A program made the position numbers and the translations under genes. The notes beneath the pieces were generated by a model. That model made no database searches, was not told the DNA's origin, and saw only the letters and a list, made by a program, of their open reading frames with translations. A DNA stretch of 55,137 nucleotides from NCBI GenBank assembly GCA_944384995.1, contig CALWVN010000011.1, positions 1 to 55,137 of the forward strand, given 5' to 3'. How positions within the stretch are numbered: position 1 is the stretch's first letter; each line of letters starts with the position of its first letter. This document shows positions 36,309-44,350 of this stretch, one piece after another. Source of the stretch: an uncultured Clostridia bacterium (GTDB lineage: Bacteria > Bacillota > Clostridia > Oscillospirales > Acutalibacteraceae).

Positions 36309-38759
36309 TTATTCTTTCGGCTTCATCCGTTCCATAGCGGGGCTGTGCATTGCAAAGTGCAGGACATTTTTCGCACTGCGCTGCATTTCGCCTAAGGTAA
36401 TCCCCTCCGGCTTTCCGTATGTTTTCAGCAGTGTCCCGTCGCTTTTGCGCTTGCCCGTGCGGCTGCCGCCGGGCATCAGAACATCCACCTGGGCGCGCAC
36501 ACGGTAGGCGTTGTCGCGCATGTTCGGGAATTCCGGCGAATGCTGCGGGCGCATCCACCAGTCGGTCATCACAAGCCCCCTGTAGCCCCACTCCCCGCGC
36601 AGGAGCGTGGTGCAAAGATCATAATTGTAATGCGCGTATACACCGTTGATCTTATTGTACGAGGTCATGATCGATTTCGGGCTTGCTTCCTTTACGCAAA
36701 TTTCAAAGCCCTTGAGATAGATCTCGCGCAGTGCGCGTTCGGAAACGCGCGAATCGTTGCGGTTGCGGCGAAATTCCTGATTGTTGCAGGCAAAATGCTT
36801 CGGGCAGGCAGAAACGCCCGCGCTCTGCAGCCCGCGCACACAGGCTGCGGCGATCTTGCCCGTCAAGTAGGGGTCTTCGGAAAAATACTCGAAATTGCGT
36901 CCGCAAAGCGGGTTGCGGTGGATATTCATGCCGGGGCCTAAGAGGACGTCCGAGCCGCGTGCGCGCATTTCCTGCCCGAGAAGCGCATAAACCTCTTCTA
37001 CAAGCGCTGTATCAAAGGTACAGGCAAGCAGCGTACCGATGGGCAGAAGCGAGCAGCAGCTGTAAAGCCGAATGCCCGAAGGGCCGTCGGTCGTCGTGAC
37101 AGGCGGCACGCCCTTTGCACGCAAAGACGCAAGCACCCCGCCGAACGCGCCGGCATTGCCCGGCACACCGAGGGCGCTGTTCATCGTATAATCGCCGCGT
37201 GAAATGGCTTCCAGCTCCGTCAAATCAAGCTGTGCGACAAATGCGTCCATGGTCGCTTTACCGTCGCGCACATCGGAAAGCTTCAGCCCCTTGTCACCCG
37301 TCATCGGTACGGCTTCAGGCAGGCTGTGCAGGATACGTTTTTTCAGATCGCTGCGCGCGGTACGCACAGGCACTTTGACCGCCGTGCGCACACCGTTCGT
37401 CTCTTTCGCACGGAACACATTGAACGTTTCGCGCGGGGCACATGCCTCCCGAAGCGTCGCGACCGATTCGGTTTTGGATTGGGCATAAGAGCCGATCTTT
37501 TGGGCTTCGCGCACACTGCCGCCGAGGAAAAATTCGTATTCGCCCGCTTCTATGACATAGGCGTGCGGATAACCCGTCTCGCCGCTTGTGTCATAGGAGG
37601 ACAACTGTTCACGCGGGACAAAAATTTCCAAAGTCTGCTGCTTGCCGGGGGCAAGCGGCTTCGTTTTTGCAAAGCCGCCTAAAACGCGCGCGGGATTGCC
37701 GAGCACGCCGTTCGGCTTTTTCAAATACACCTGCACCGAGGTTTTGCCCGTATAGGTCTTGCCGACGTTTTTTACCACGCAGACGGCCGTAAAGCCCTGC
37801 GCGGACGCGGACAATTTTTGGAATTTTGTTGTGAATTTCGTATAGCTCAAGCCGAAGCCGAACGGATATTGCACGGCGTTGGGCTGGAAGGTCTCAAACC
37901 AGCGATAGCCGACAAAGATGTCCTCCGTATAGGTATTAAAATCACGCCCGCCGAAGTTTTCTGCAGACGGATACAGGCTGTAGCTGAGCGCCGCTGTATC
38001 GGCAAGCCGACCGGACGGCGTTACCGCACCGCAAAGCAGATCTGCAACGGCATTGCCGCTTTCCATGCCGCCCTGCCAAACGAGCAGCGCCGCACCGATC
38101 TTCCCGGAAAAGCCGTTGAGCCATGAAAAGTCCATCATGCTGCCGATATTGAGCAGAACGGCAACTTTGTCAAAACGGTCCGTCACGGCGGCAAGCAGCC
38201 TTGTTTCTTCATCCGTCAAATAATAGCTTCCCTTTTCCAGCGCATTTTCCCGGTCCTCACCCGAGGAACGCCCGATGACGACCACCGCACAGTCCGAAGC
38301 CTTTGCCGCTTTCTGCACGTCGGCATCCGAAACGGGCATTTCCGGGTAAAAGCGCGGCCAGTGCCCCCAAAAGGCATGGTCGATCGGGTTTTCGGCGTTC
38401 CACTTTGCATACTGTTCGGCGAGCGTTTCGTTCAGTTGCAGATCTGCACAATTCCGTAAGCCCGTGATCAGATCCACGGCATAGGGCTTATTGACGTCGC
38501 CGCCTGAGCCGTAGCCCGTGTAAAACCATTCGGTCTGCCCGCGCCCGAACACAGACACGCGGCTGCCCTTCGGGAAGGGCAGTATATTTTCGTTTTTCAA
38601 AAGTACGGCGCCTTCCGCCGCAGCACGGCGCAGAATTTCGGGCATGCCGGGCGTTACGACCTTTTCTGCCTGCGCGCGGGCGCTTTCCTCCTGCGAAAGT
38701 CCGTTAAAATGGGCGGCGATCGCTTCCGCCGTCGAGATCACCTTTTGTTTCAGACTCAT
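36309..38759 (-). CDS. GH3 beta-glycosidase with permuted domain order
   Basis: 816 residues, cytoplasmic. The usual GH3 order is reversed: the C-terminal-type alpha/beta-sandwich comes first (AAAEGAVLLKNENILPFP, then VVVIGRSSGEDREN), followed by a fibronectin-like domain (~residues 310-420), and the TIM barrel with the active site comes last. In the barrel, TTTDGPSGIR, GRNFEYFSEDP, CPKHFACNNQE and VMTDWW are visible; the Asp of TDWW is the expected nucleophile. GH3 enzymes cleave beta-glucosides, beta-xylosides or related sugars. AAGGAG lies before ATG 38759. Last gene of an operon with a GPH symporter and GH43, suggesting import and hydrolysis of a plant oligosaccharide. Confidence 0.92.
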   Translation of the reverse strand: MSLKQKVISTAEAIAAHFNGLSQEESARAQAEKVVTPGMPEILRRAAAEGAVLLKNENILPFPKGSRVSVFGRGQTEWFYTGYGSGGDVNKPYAVDLITGLRNCADLQLNETLAEQYAKWNAENPIDHAFWGHWPRFYPEMPVSDADVQKAAKASDCAVVVIGRSSGEDRENALEKGSYYLTDEETRLLAAVTDRFDKVAVLLNIGSMMDFSWLNGFSGKIGAALLVWQGGMESGNAVADLLCGAVTPSGRLADTAALSYSLYPSAENFGGRDFNTYTEDIFVGYRWFETFQPNAVQYPFGFGLSYTKFTTKFQKLSASAQGFTAVCVVKNVGKTYTGKTSVQVYLKKPNGVLGNPARVLGGFAKTKPLAPGKQQTLEIFVPREQLSSYDTSGETGYPHAYVIEAGEYEFFLGGSVREAQKIGSYAQSKTESVATLREACAPRETFNVFRAKETNGVRTAVKVPVRTARSDLKKRILHSLPEAVPMTGDKGLKLSDVRDGKATMDAFVAQLDLTELEAISRGDYTMNSALGVPGNAGAFGGVLASLRAKGVPPVTTTDGPSGIRLYSCCSLLPIGTLLACTFDTALVEEVYALLGQEMRARGSDVLLGPGMNIHRNPLCGRNFEYFSEDPYLTGKIAAACVRGLQSAGVSACPKHFACNNQEFRRNRNDSRVSERALREIYLKGFEICVKEASPKSIMTSYNKINGVYAHYNYDLCTTLLRGEWGYRGLVMTDWWMRPQHSPEFPNMRDNAYRVRAQVDVLMPGGSRTGKRKSDGTLLKTYGKPEGITLGEMQRSAKNVLHFAMHSPAMERMKPKE

Positions 38760-38769
38760 GTTTCGCTCC

Positions 38770-40260
38770 TTATTTGATGTTTTCTGTCTGCAAAACCGCT
38801 TCGCTCTCCGCAGCAGCTTTAGCACGGCGTTTTTTCAGCTCCGCTTCCACCTGCTTTTTGAGGCTGTCGGGATAATGGATGAACAGAAGCGGGATCAGAT
38901 TTAAAATGCTGCCGACGATCGGTCCCAAGATAAACAGCGGCCAGATCCAGCGGTCGAATTCGGGAGAAAGCGGCTGCCCCGCGTCGTATGCTTCGGCGCT
39001 GTAATTCAGCAGAATAAACAGCACCGTGCTCACGCCCGTATTGATCGCGCCGACGATCTTGCTGCAAAAGGTCTGCGCGGCGAAGGTGATCGCCTCGGCA
39101 CGGCGGCCGGTCTTATATTCCATATAGTCGATCGAGTCGCCGAACAGCGCCGTCATGGCGATGCCGGTCATACCCGAAGGGATGCTGGCGATCCCCATGA
39201 GCACCATGACGATCAAAATGTTATAGCCCCCATAGCCGACAAAGAAGCAGATCACGCGCATAATAATAGCGGCAAGGCACGATAGGATCAGGATGTTTTT
39301 CATGCCGCCCACTTTTTTGGCAAATTGCGGCACAAACAGCATGGCGAGCGTACCGGGCAACCCGGCGAAAATACCGTAGAGGAAGGAAGCGGTCTCGCCG
39401 TCGATATAAAAGCCAAACAGTGTAAGGCTGACCTTGTATTTGAAGAAGTAGATCTGCGGGACCGTCAGCGAAAGCCCGCTTAAAATGCTGCCGAGCAGGA
39501 CAAGCATGACCATTTTGTTTTTGAACAGGTCACTTAGATTATCGCGAAGCCCCGCCGCGCCCTTTTCGGGCACGGAGAGCACACGCTCGTGCCCGCACGA
39601 GGAGCAAATGGACAAAAGCATGCCGCCGAGCCCCAAAACAAACCCCAGCACCGCGAACAAAATGCGCTGGGAAAGCCCGATACGGTTGGCGATGGACATA
39701 AATACGGTAATCAGCCCCGGCAGCCATGAGCCGACCGTGCCGCCGATGCGCCCCCACTGCGAAAGCCGGCTGCGCTCCTCGGAATGCGGCGACATGACGG
39801 CGGTCATGCCCCACATGGTAATGTCCTGCATGGTAAAGGTCATGTCGTAGATCAAATAGATGATCGCGATAAAAGCCGATTGCAGCGCCAGACTGTCTTC
39901 GGTAAAGCCGGGCTTTATAAACATCAAAAAGGCGCAAATGCCTGCGGCAATCGGCGTGATGCGCAGCCACGGGCGCAGCTTTTCGCCGTTTTTAAAGCGA
40001 TGGCGGTCCACAAGCACGCCCATAAGCGGGTCATTGACCGCATCCCAAATACGCGCGGCAGTCAATACAACGGCTATGACGCGCATGTCATAGTAAGCGA
40101 CATCCGTGCAGAAATAGTAAAACCAGCCGACCATTCCGCACGAGACGTTTTGCCCTGCGATACCGATGGCATACAGAAGCCCTTCCCGGCGCGGTACGCA
40201 GCCGCCGTCTTTCAAAATCGGTGCTTGCAGAAAGGTACGCAAACTATGCTTGATTGCCAT
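38770..40260 (-). CDS. GPH-family sugar:cation symporter
   Basis: 496 residues, about 12 transmembrane helices, intact. WDAVNDPLMGVLVDRHRFKNGEK spans the conserved GPH loop (split by the Asp-Pro pair), and GDSIDYMEYKTGRRAEA is the second hallmark. Imports glycosides or oligosaccharides coupled to H+ or Na+. AAAGGGG lies before ATG 40260. It stands between GH43 (26 bases upstream) and GH3 (10 bases downstream), so its substrate should be what those enzymes process, such as xylo- or arabino-oligosaccharides. Confidence 0.92.
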   Translation of the reverse strand: MAIKHSLRTFLQAPILKDGGCVPRREGLLYAIGIAGQNVSCGMVGWFYYFCTDVAYYDMRVIAVVLTAARIWDAVNDPLMGVLVDRHRFKNGEKLRPWLRITPIAAGICAFLMFIKPGFTEDSLALQSAFIAIIYLIYDMTFTMQDITMWGMTAVMSPHSEERSRLSQWGRIGGTVGSWLPGLITVFMSIANRIGLSQRILFAVLGFVLGLGGMLLSICSSCGHERVLSVPEKGAAGLRDNLSDLFKNKMVMLVLLGSILSGLSLTVPQIYFFKYKVSLTLFGFYIDGETASFLYGIFAGLPGTLAMLFVPQFAKKVGGMKNILILSCLAAIIMRVICFFVGYGGYNILIVMVLMGIASIPSGMTGIAMTALFGDSIDYMEYKTGRRAEAITFAAQTFCSKIVGAINTGVSTVLFILLNYSAEAYDAGQPLSPEFDRWIWPLFILGPIVGSILNLIPLLFIHYPDSLKKQVEAELKKRRAKAAAESEAVLQTENIK

Positions 40261-40286
40261 ATCGGAACTCTCCCCTTTATACCGCT

Positions 40287-41297
40287 TTATTTGCCGAAGG
40301 CTTCAACAAGTGCGTCGTATTCCTCCGCCGTAATTGCGACGACCGAGCCGTGCCGCGGGTTGAAATCCATAGTATAATCGCTGCGGCGCAGCTTCAGGAA
40401 ATTTTCAAAATCCGTGGTCTGCTGCGCAAAAAAGCGTCCCTCGCCGTATTCGTCCATGATCATCACCCAGGTATCTGTTCCCGTGATGGGATACATGGAG
40501 CTACCCTCTACGCCCGTAGGCGCAAGAGAGACGACAACGGGTTCGTCCGCATACGGACCTACCGGGCTTTCCGCCGTGACATAGGCGATGGTCTGGTCCT
40601 CATCATGCTTGAAATACATATAATATTTGCCGTTTTGCGCGTTGTAGACGATATCCCCGTCAATCGTTTGGATGCCCTCGCGGACATACAGCGGCTGCGG
40701 GGTCGTGAGCGTCTTGAAGTCGGTCGTGTAGGCGTAATACATGGCGGCGATGTCGTTTTCCTCTGTGGAATTTGCCCAATAGACCATATACGCCTGCTTT
40801 TCTTTGTCCCAGATCGCCTGCGGCGCCCAGGCGCGCGTGGTAGCGGCAAATTCGCCGCCGAAATCGCGGATGTCGACGATGGTTTCGTCCGTCCATGTGA
40901 TCAGATCCGCAGACTTCCAAGTAACGAGCGCGTGGTTCGATGTCCACCCCTCTTCGCTTTTCATATCCGTGCCGATGATGTAAAAATACCCGTCCTCCCC
41001 GCGCAGGATATACGGGTCGCGCACGGACTGTTTACCGAGCGTTTGGAGGATGACGGGTTCATTTTGGTTAAGCGGCTCGAAATGGTAGCCGTCGGTGCTC
41101 ACCGCAAAATGGATGCGCTCCTGTGCAGGCTCGTTGCCCACAAAATAGCAGAACAGATACGCCCCCGATGTGCTTTCGGCTGGCTTTGCGAATTTGAGCA
41201 CGCCTGTCGCGTACAGCACACCGACGGTCACCCCCGCCGCAACGGCAAGTGTCCCGACAGCCGCCGCAAGGATCTTTTTCGGTTTGGATAGCGCCAT
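40287..41297 (-). CDS. Membrane-anchored GH43-family glycosidase
   Basis: 336 residues. An N-terminal uncleaved-looking hydrophobic helix (KKILAAAVGTLAVAAGVTVG) anchors a five-bladed propeller outside the cell. GH43-type residues are the Asp of VRDPYILRG, an Asp in the DGDIVYN region and the Glu of VEGSSMYP. GH43 covers beta-xylosidase, arabinofuranosidase and related activities; the exact one is not readable here. First gene of the GH43-GPH-GH3 operon, with a likely promoter at 41331-41359, so sugar release outside would feed the symporter and GH3 inside. Confidence 0.84.
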   Translation of the reverse strand: MALSKPKKILAAAVGTLAVAAGVTVGVLYATGVLKFAKPAESTSGAYLFCYFVGNEPAQERIHFAVSTDGYHFEPLNQNEPVILQTLGKQSVRDPYILRGEDGYFYIIGTDMKSEEGWTSNHALVTWKSADLITWTDETIVDIRDFGGEFAATTRAWAPQAIWDKEKQAYMVYWANSTEENDIAAMYYAYTTDFKTLTTPQPLYVREGIQTIDGDIVYNAQNGKYYMYFKHDEDQTIAYVTAESPVGPYADEPVVVSLAPTGVEGSSMYPITGTDTWVMIMDEYGEGRFFAQQTTDFENFLKLRRSDYTMDFNPRHGSVVAITAEEYDALVEAFGK

Positions 41298-41330
41298 AAC
41301 AGTCTCCCCTTTTTCGGCAATCTATACATA

Positions 41331-41359
41331 AGTATAACGGAACGCGGAAAAAAAGTCAC
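41331..41359 (-). promoter_or_regulatory. Probable promoter of the GH43-GPH-GH3 operon
   Basis: Minus-strand GTGACT (41354-41359; four of six), 17-base spacer, TATACT (41331-41336), 34 bases before the GH43 start. Confidence 0.5.
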
Positions 41360-41516
41360 GTTGCAGATTGACGAAATCCAAAGCGCGCGTTTAGATATTT
41401 TGAATAGAAATCGTTTGGCGCGTTGTAGGCACCCTTTGCGCAAAAAAACAAACGGCACAAAGCCTGCCTGTCCTCGGTTCTGCGTTCTGCATATCAGAAT
41501 GGGCACAAAGAAGCTT

Positions 41517-41726
41517 TTATTCTCCGTCATCTCTCTTTCGTTCCGAGTGCAACACCATACAACCGTGATAACATTTCCAACGATTGTTTTTATTCCTGCA
41601 AATTCCTAACAATTCGCATTGTCTGCAATACCGCGGAACATGATTCAAATAGTTGCGTTTTTCTTCATCGGAAATTATCCATTCAAATGAATCCCTAAAA
41701 AAATTTATAAAATCAAAATATCGCAT
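41517..41726 (-). CDS. Small Cys-rich protein, 69 residues
   Basis: Family not recognised. AT-rich gene. The N-terminal half is helical (DFINFFRDSFEWIISDEEKR); the C-terminal half carries five cysteines in a C-x2-C-x5-C-x9-C-x3-C pattern (YCRQCELLGICRNKN then KCYHGC), likely a metal site. AGAGG lies eight bases before ATG 41726 (an ATG at 41729 is the alternative). It is transcribed divergently from an Xre gene and has a good promoter at 41759-41787 that overlaps a putative operator. The layout copies the module at 29.8-31.6 kb. Confidence 0.72.
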   Translation of the reverse strand: MRYFDFINFFRDSFEWIISDEEKRNYLNHVPRYCRQCELLGICRNKNNRWKCYHGCMVLHSERKRDDGE

Positions 41727-41758
41727 CATGAAAACCTCTTTCAGGTATAATTTCCATT

Positions 41759-41787
41759 ATTATACATCTATAGATTAAATATGTAAA
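41759..41787 (-). promoter_or_regulatory. Promoter of the Cys-rich gene with TACATCTA operator octamer
   Basis: Minus-strand TTTACA (41782-41787), 17-base spacer, TATAAT (41759-41764). The octamer TACATCTA (plus strand, 41763-41770) overlaps the -10; the same octamer forms the core of the repeats at 31271-31335 near the other Xre gene. An imperfect inverted repeat (AGATT...AAATCT, 41773-41790) covers the -35 region. Confidence 0.65.
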
Positions 41788-41853
41788 TCTTTAGGTGCTT
41801 ATAAATAAACCTGAAAAACCATATACTAAAACCACAGGATAGGTGGTGCGCAT

Positions 41854-42177
41854 ATGAAAACAGAGGATTTGAAAAAAATCGGTGTTCGCATTGCAAATCG
41901 GCGAAAAGAATTGAAATTCACGCAAGAGCAACTTGCCGAGCGTATGAATGTCTCTATCCAAATGATTTCCAACATTGAACGAGGAAACAAGGCTATAAAA
42001 ATCGACAACCTCTTAAACTTATGCGCTATACTCCAAACAAGCACCGATTATATATTGACCGGCAAACGGACAAATGCTGATTATGATCATTTGGCGAGCA
42101 AGATTGTACAATTACCGGAGTCGGATTATAAAATGATCGAAATGCTGGTGGATTACCGTTTGAACGAGAAAAAATAA
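41854..42177 (+). CDS. Xre-family HTH transcriptional regulator
   Basis: 107 residues. Cro/C1-type HTH at ~9-63 (RIANRRKELKFTQEQLAERM, SIQMISNIERGNKAI), followed by a short C-terminal helix region (LPESDYKMIEMLVDYRL) common in small clostridial Xre regulators. GGTGG precedes the ATG. AT-rich like the divergent Cys-rich gene. Likely represses its neighbour and perhaps itself. A strong terminator follows at once. Confidence 0.92.
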   Translation: MKTEDLKKIGVRIANRRKELKFTQEQLAERMNVSIQMISNIERGNKAIKIDNLLNLCAILQTSTDYILTGKRTNADYDHLASKIVQLPESDYKMIEMLVDYRLNEKK

Positions 42178-42219
42178 AAAGGTATGCGGAAATTTTTGTT
42201 TTCCGCATACCTTTTCTTT
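42176..42219 (+). terminator. Terminator of the second Xre gene
   Basis: Seventeen-base stem AAAAAGGTATGCGGAAA / TTTTCCGCATACCTTTT with a T tail, starting at the stop codon. Confidence 0.92.
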
Positions 42220-42227
42220 TGGATATA

Positions 42228-42258
42228 CAAAAACAGACACCTGTCTTTCGGCAGGTGC
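42228..42258 (-). terminator. Terminator of the perR-rubrerythrin operon
   Basis: Minus-strand stem CACCTG (42252-42257) / CAGGTG (42238-42243), loop CCGAAAGA, followed by TCTGTTTTTG; 19 bases after the rubrerythrin stop. Confidence 0.75.
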
Positions 42259-42276
42259 CTTGCTTTTTGTCGTTTC

Positions 42277-42825
42277 TTATTTCCCGAAGTAACGGTTGAG
42301 CAGGCCCTCGAACGCTCTGCCGTGACGAGCTTCGTCACGCGCCATTTCGTGCACGGTGTCATGAATGGCGTCAAGCCCCTCTTCCTTCGCACGCTTGGCA
42401 AGCTCGAATTTGCCCATGGTCGCGCCGTTCTCGGCTTCAACGCGCATTTCGAGGTTCTTCTTGGTGGAGTCGGTCACGACTTCGCCTAAAAGCTCTGCAA
42501 ACTTCGCGGCATGCTCCGCCTCTTCATACGCGGCCTTTTCCCAATAGAGACCGATCTCGGGATAGCCCTCGCGGTGCGCCACGCGCGCCATGGCAAGGTA
42601 CATACCGACCTCGGAGCACTCGCCGTTGAAGTTGGCGCGAAGCCCCTCCAGGATATCCTCGGGAACGCCCTTTGCGACGCCGACAACATGCTCGGCAGCC
42701 CAGGTCTTGCTGTCTTCCTTCACCTCAGTGAATTTCGAGCCGGGCACGCCGCACTGGGGGCATCTTTCGGGCGGGGTGTCGCCCTCATGGACATAACCGC
42801 AAACGGGACATACGAATTTTTTCAT
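42277..42825 (-). CDS. Reverse rubrerythrin (rubredoxin-first)
   Basis: 182 residues. An N-terminal rubredoxin domain with [12 protein letters not shown] and RCPQCGVPG is followed by a four-helix diiron ferritin-like domain ([31 protein letters not shown]). Reverse rubrerythrins reduce H2O2 and O2 in anaerobes with electrons from NADH via rubredoxin-type partners. GGAGG lies eight bases before ATG 42825, preferred to the in-frame ATG at 42840. It is the second gene after the PerR-like regulator, 30 bases away, so it is probably induced by peroxide. Confidence 0.95.
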   Translation of the reverse strand: MKKFVCPVCGYVHEGDTPPERCPQCGVPGSKFTEVKEDSKTWAAEHVVGVAKGVPEDILEGLRANFNGECSEVGMYLAMARVAHREGYPEIGLYWEKAAYEEAEHAAKFAELLGEVVTDSTKKNLEMRVEAENGATMGKFELAKRAKEEGLDAIHDTVHEMARDEARHGRAFEGLLNRYFGK

Positions 42826-42855
42826 GGTTGTTTCCTCCAAACTATAATATTTCCT

Positions 42856-43248
42856 TTATTTTTCGTCGGCGGCACAGGCGCAATGCGCGCAGACGCCGAA
42901 AAAAATCAAACTGTAATCGCGGATCTCGCCGTCGTATTCGGGGATCGGCACGGCACGAACCGCTTCGGGCGACACGGGGAGATCATAAAACCTGCCGCAG
43001 CAGTCGCACTTGATATGCCAATGCGGCGCGGTGCAGGCGTCGTAGTGCTCCTCGCCGCCGTCGGAAAGGCGGATGATCTTCCCGCTGTCGCAAAGCCCTT
43101 TCAGATTCCGATACAGCGTGCCGAGGCTCAAAGAGGGAATCTCCTCGCGCACGGACAAATACAGCTCCATCGCCGTGGGGTGGTCGCAGCGGGCGCGCAG
43201 ATTATTGAGGATCGCGTCGCGCTGGCGGCTTTTTCTGGTTTGCTGCAC
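42856..43248 (-). CDS. Fur/PerR-family metalloregulator
   Basis: 130 residues with a GTG start, AAAGGAGG eight bases upstream. The winged-helix domain (ARCDHPTAMELYLSVREE, LSLGTLYRNLKGL) is followed by the metal domain with HWHIKCDCCGRFYDL and a C-terminal CAHCAC, the structural zinc site. PerR-type rather than Fur-type is inferred from the co-transcribed reverse rubrerythrin and short length. A 7-1-7 palindrome at 43295-43309 lies at the promoter start site, so the gene is probably autoregulated. Confidence 0.92.
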   Translation of the reverse strand: MQQTRKSRQRDAILNNLRARCDHPTAMELYLSVREEIPSLSLGTLYRNLKGLCDSGKIIRLSDGGEEHYDACTAPHWHIKCDCCGRFYDLPVSPEAVRAVPIPEYDGEIRDYSLIFFGVCAHCACAADEK

Positions 43249-43294
43249 GGGAAAAACCTCCTTTCACTGTGCTTCTCAGAACGATCATTAACAA

Positions 43295-43309
43295 TAACGA
43301 TAATCGTTA
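43295..43309. promoter_or_regulatory. 7-1-7 Fur/PerR-type operator
   Basis: Perfect palindrome TAACGAT-A-ATCGTTA. It lies five bases downstream of the -10 box of the perR promoter, over the start site, where binding would block transcription. The 7-1-7 geometry is that of Fur/PerR boxes although the bases differ from the B. subtilis consensus. Confidence 0.8.
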
Positions 43310-43314
43310 CTGTT

Positions 43315-43342
43315 ATTATAGCAAAATAAAACCCTTTGTCAA
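43315..43342 (-). promoter_or_regulatory. perR-rubrerythrin promoter
   Basis: Minus-strand TTGACA (43337-43342), 16-base spacer, TATAAT (43315-43320). Its -35 box lies inside the terminator hairpin of the kinase operon. Confidence 0.78.
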
Positions 43343-43349
43343 GGGTTTT
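43328..43349 (-). terminator. Terminator of the RR-ABC-HK operon
   Basis: Stem AAAACCCTT / AAGGGTTTT with a four-base loop, T-rich on the minus strand, 49 bases beyond the kinase stop. It shares bases with the -35 box of the next promoter. Confidence 0.7.
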
Positions 43350-43397
43350 TCAAAAAAATTTTTACTTTTTTCGTTTTGCTCTGCGCGGCGTATGTTT

Positions 43398-44336
43398 TTA
43401 TTCGCCCGGTTTTTCCGGCGCACCTATTCCGCGTGCAGATCTTGCTTCGGGAAAGCGCAGCTCGATGGAGAAACGGTTGTCCTGCAGCGCGGCGGTGATC
43501 GTCCCGTTCATTTTTTCCGCAAGGCCTTTTGCAATGGATAAGCCCAGCCCCGAGGACACGCGCGTGCGGGCAGAATCCGCCTTGTAAAAACGGCTGAACA
43601 CCTGTTCGACGTCGATCTCCTCCGGGCGCTCAACATCGTTTTCGCAGCGGAAGCAGACTTCGCCGCCCGTTTGGAACAGGGCAAGGGAAATCTGCGACTT
43701 TCCGTGCATCAAGGCATTTTTGAGGATATTCTGCACGATGCGCCGCACCGCCTGTTCGTTGCCGTCGATAAACAGCTGTTTTTCCGTAAAGTCCGCCCGT
43801 GACGTGACGGATCGGTCCTGAAACACATCATAAAAGGAAAAGGCCGTGTCATACACGCATTGTGTGAAGTCCATGCAGGCAAGCTCCAAATCGTACTCGG
43901 CATCCTGCAATTTAGTGTAAGTAAACAATTCTTCGAGCATATCTTTCAGGCTTTGCAGACGGTTTTGGATGACCTCCAGATAATGCTGACGCTCCTGCTC
44001 GGAGTCGCTTTGCACCAAGAGCTGAAAATAGCCGTCCAAAGACGTCAGCGGCGTACGGATGTCGTGCGAAAGGTTGGTGATCGTTTCTTTCAAGACCGCT
44101 TCGCTGTGCCGCGTGGTTTGCTGCGCTTCGTCAAAACGGTCGAGCAGGTCGTTGACATTGTCCGCAAGCGCGCCGAGCTCCCGAAACGGCAGATCGGCAG
44201 TCAAACGCTGGTTGGTTTTCTGCGTGCGGATAAACGCCAGCCGGCGGCAGGTCAAAACGACCTGTCGCCGATAGACGATCAAAAGAATCAACAGCCCGAC
44301 TGCAGTAGCAGTCGCAAGGCTCGCCCAAATCACCAT
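43398..44336 (-). CDS. Sensor histidine kinase
   Basis: 312 residues. One N-terminal transmembrane helix (~4-21) with no extracellular sensor loop, then HAMP-like linker, HisKA with NLSHDIRTPL (His91) and the HATPase domain (N box NILKNALMHG, G2 motif SSGLGLSIAKGLAEKM). Intramembrane-type kinases of this kind sense antibiotics or envelope stress through a partner ABC transporter. The start at 44336 has AAAGGA upstream. Fourth gene of the RR-ATPase-permease-HK operon. Confidence 0.92.
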   Translation of the reverse strand: MVIWASLATATAVGLLILLIVYRRQVVLTCRRLAFIRTQKTNQRLTADLPFRELGALADNVNDLLDRFDEAQQTTRHSEAVLKETITNLSHDIRTPLTSLDGYFQLLVQSDSEQERQHYLEVIQNRLQSLKDMLEELFTYTKLQDAEYDLELACMDFTQCVYDTAFSFYDVFQDRSVTSRADFTEKQLFIDGNEQAVRRIVQNILKNALMHGKSQISLALFQTGGEVCFRCENDVERPEEIDVEQVFSRFYKADSARTRVSSGLGLSIAKGLAEKMNGTITAALQDNRFSIELRFPEARSARGIGAPEKPGE

Positions 44337-44350
44337 GGCAGACACTTCCT

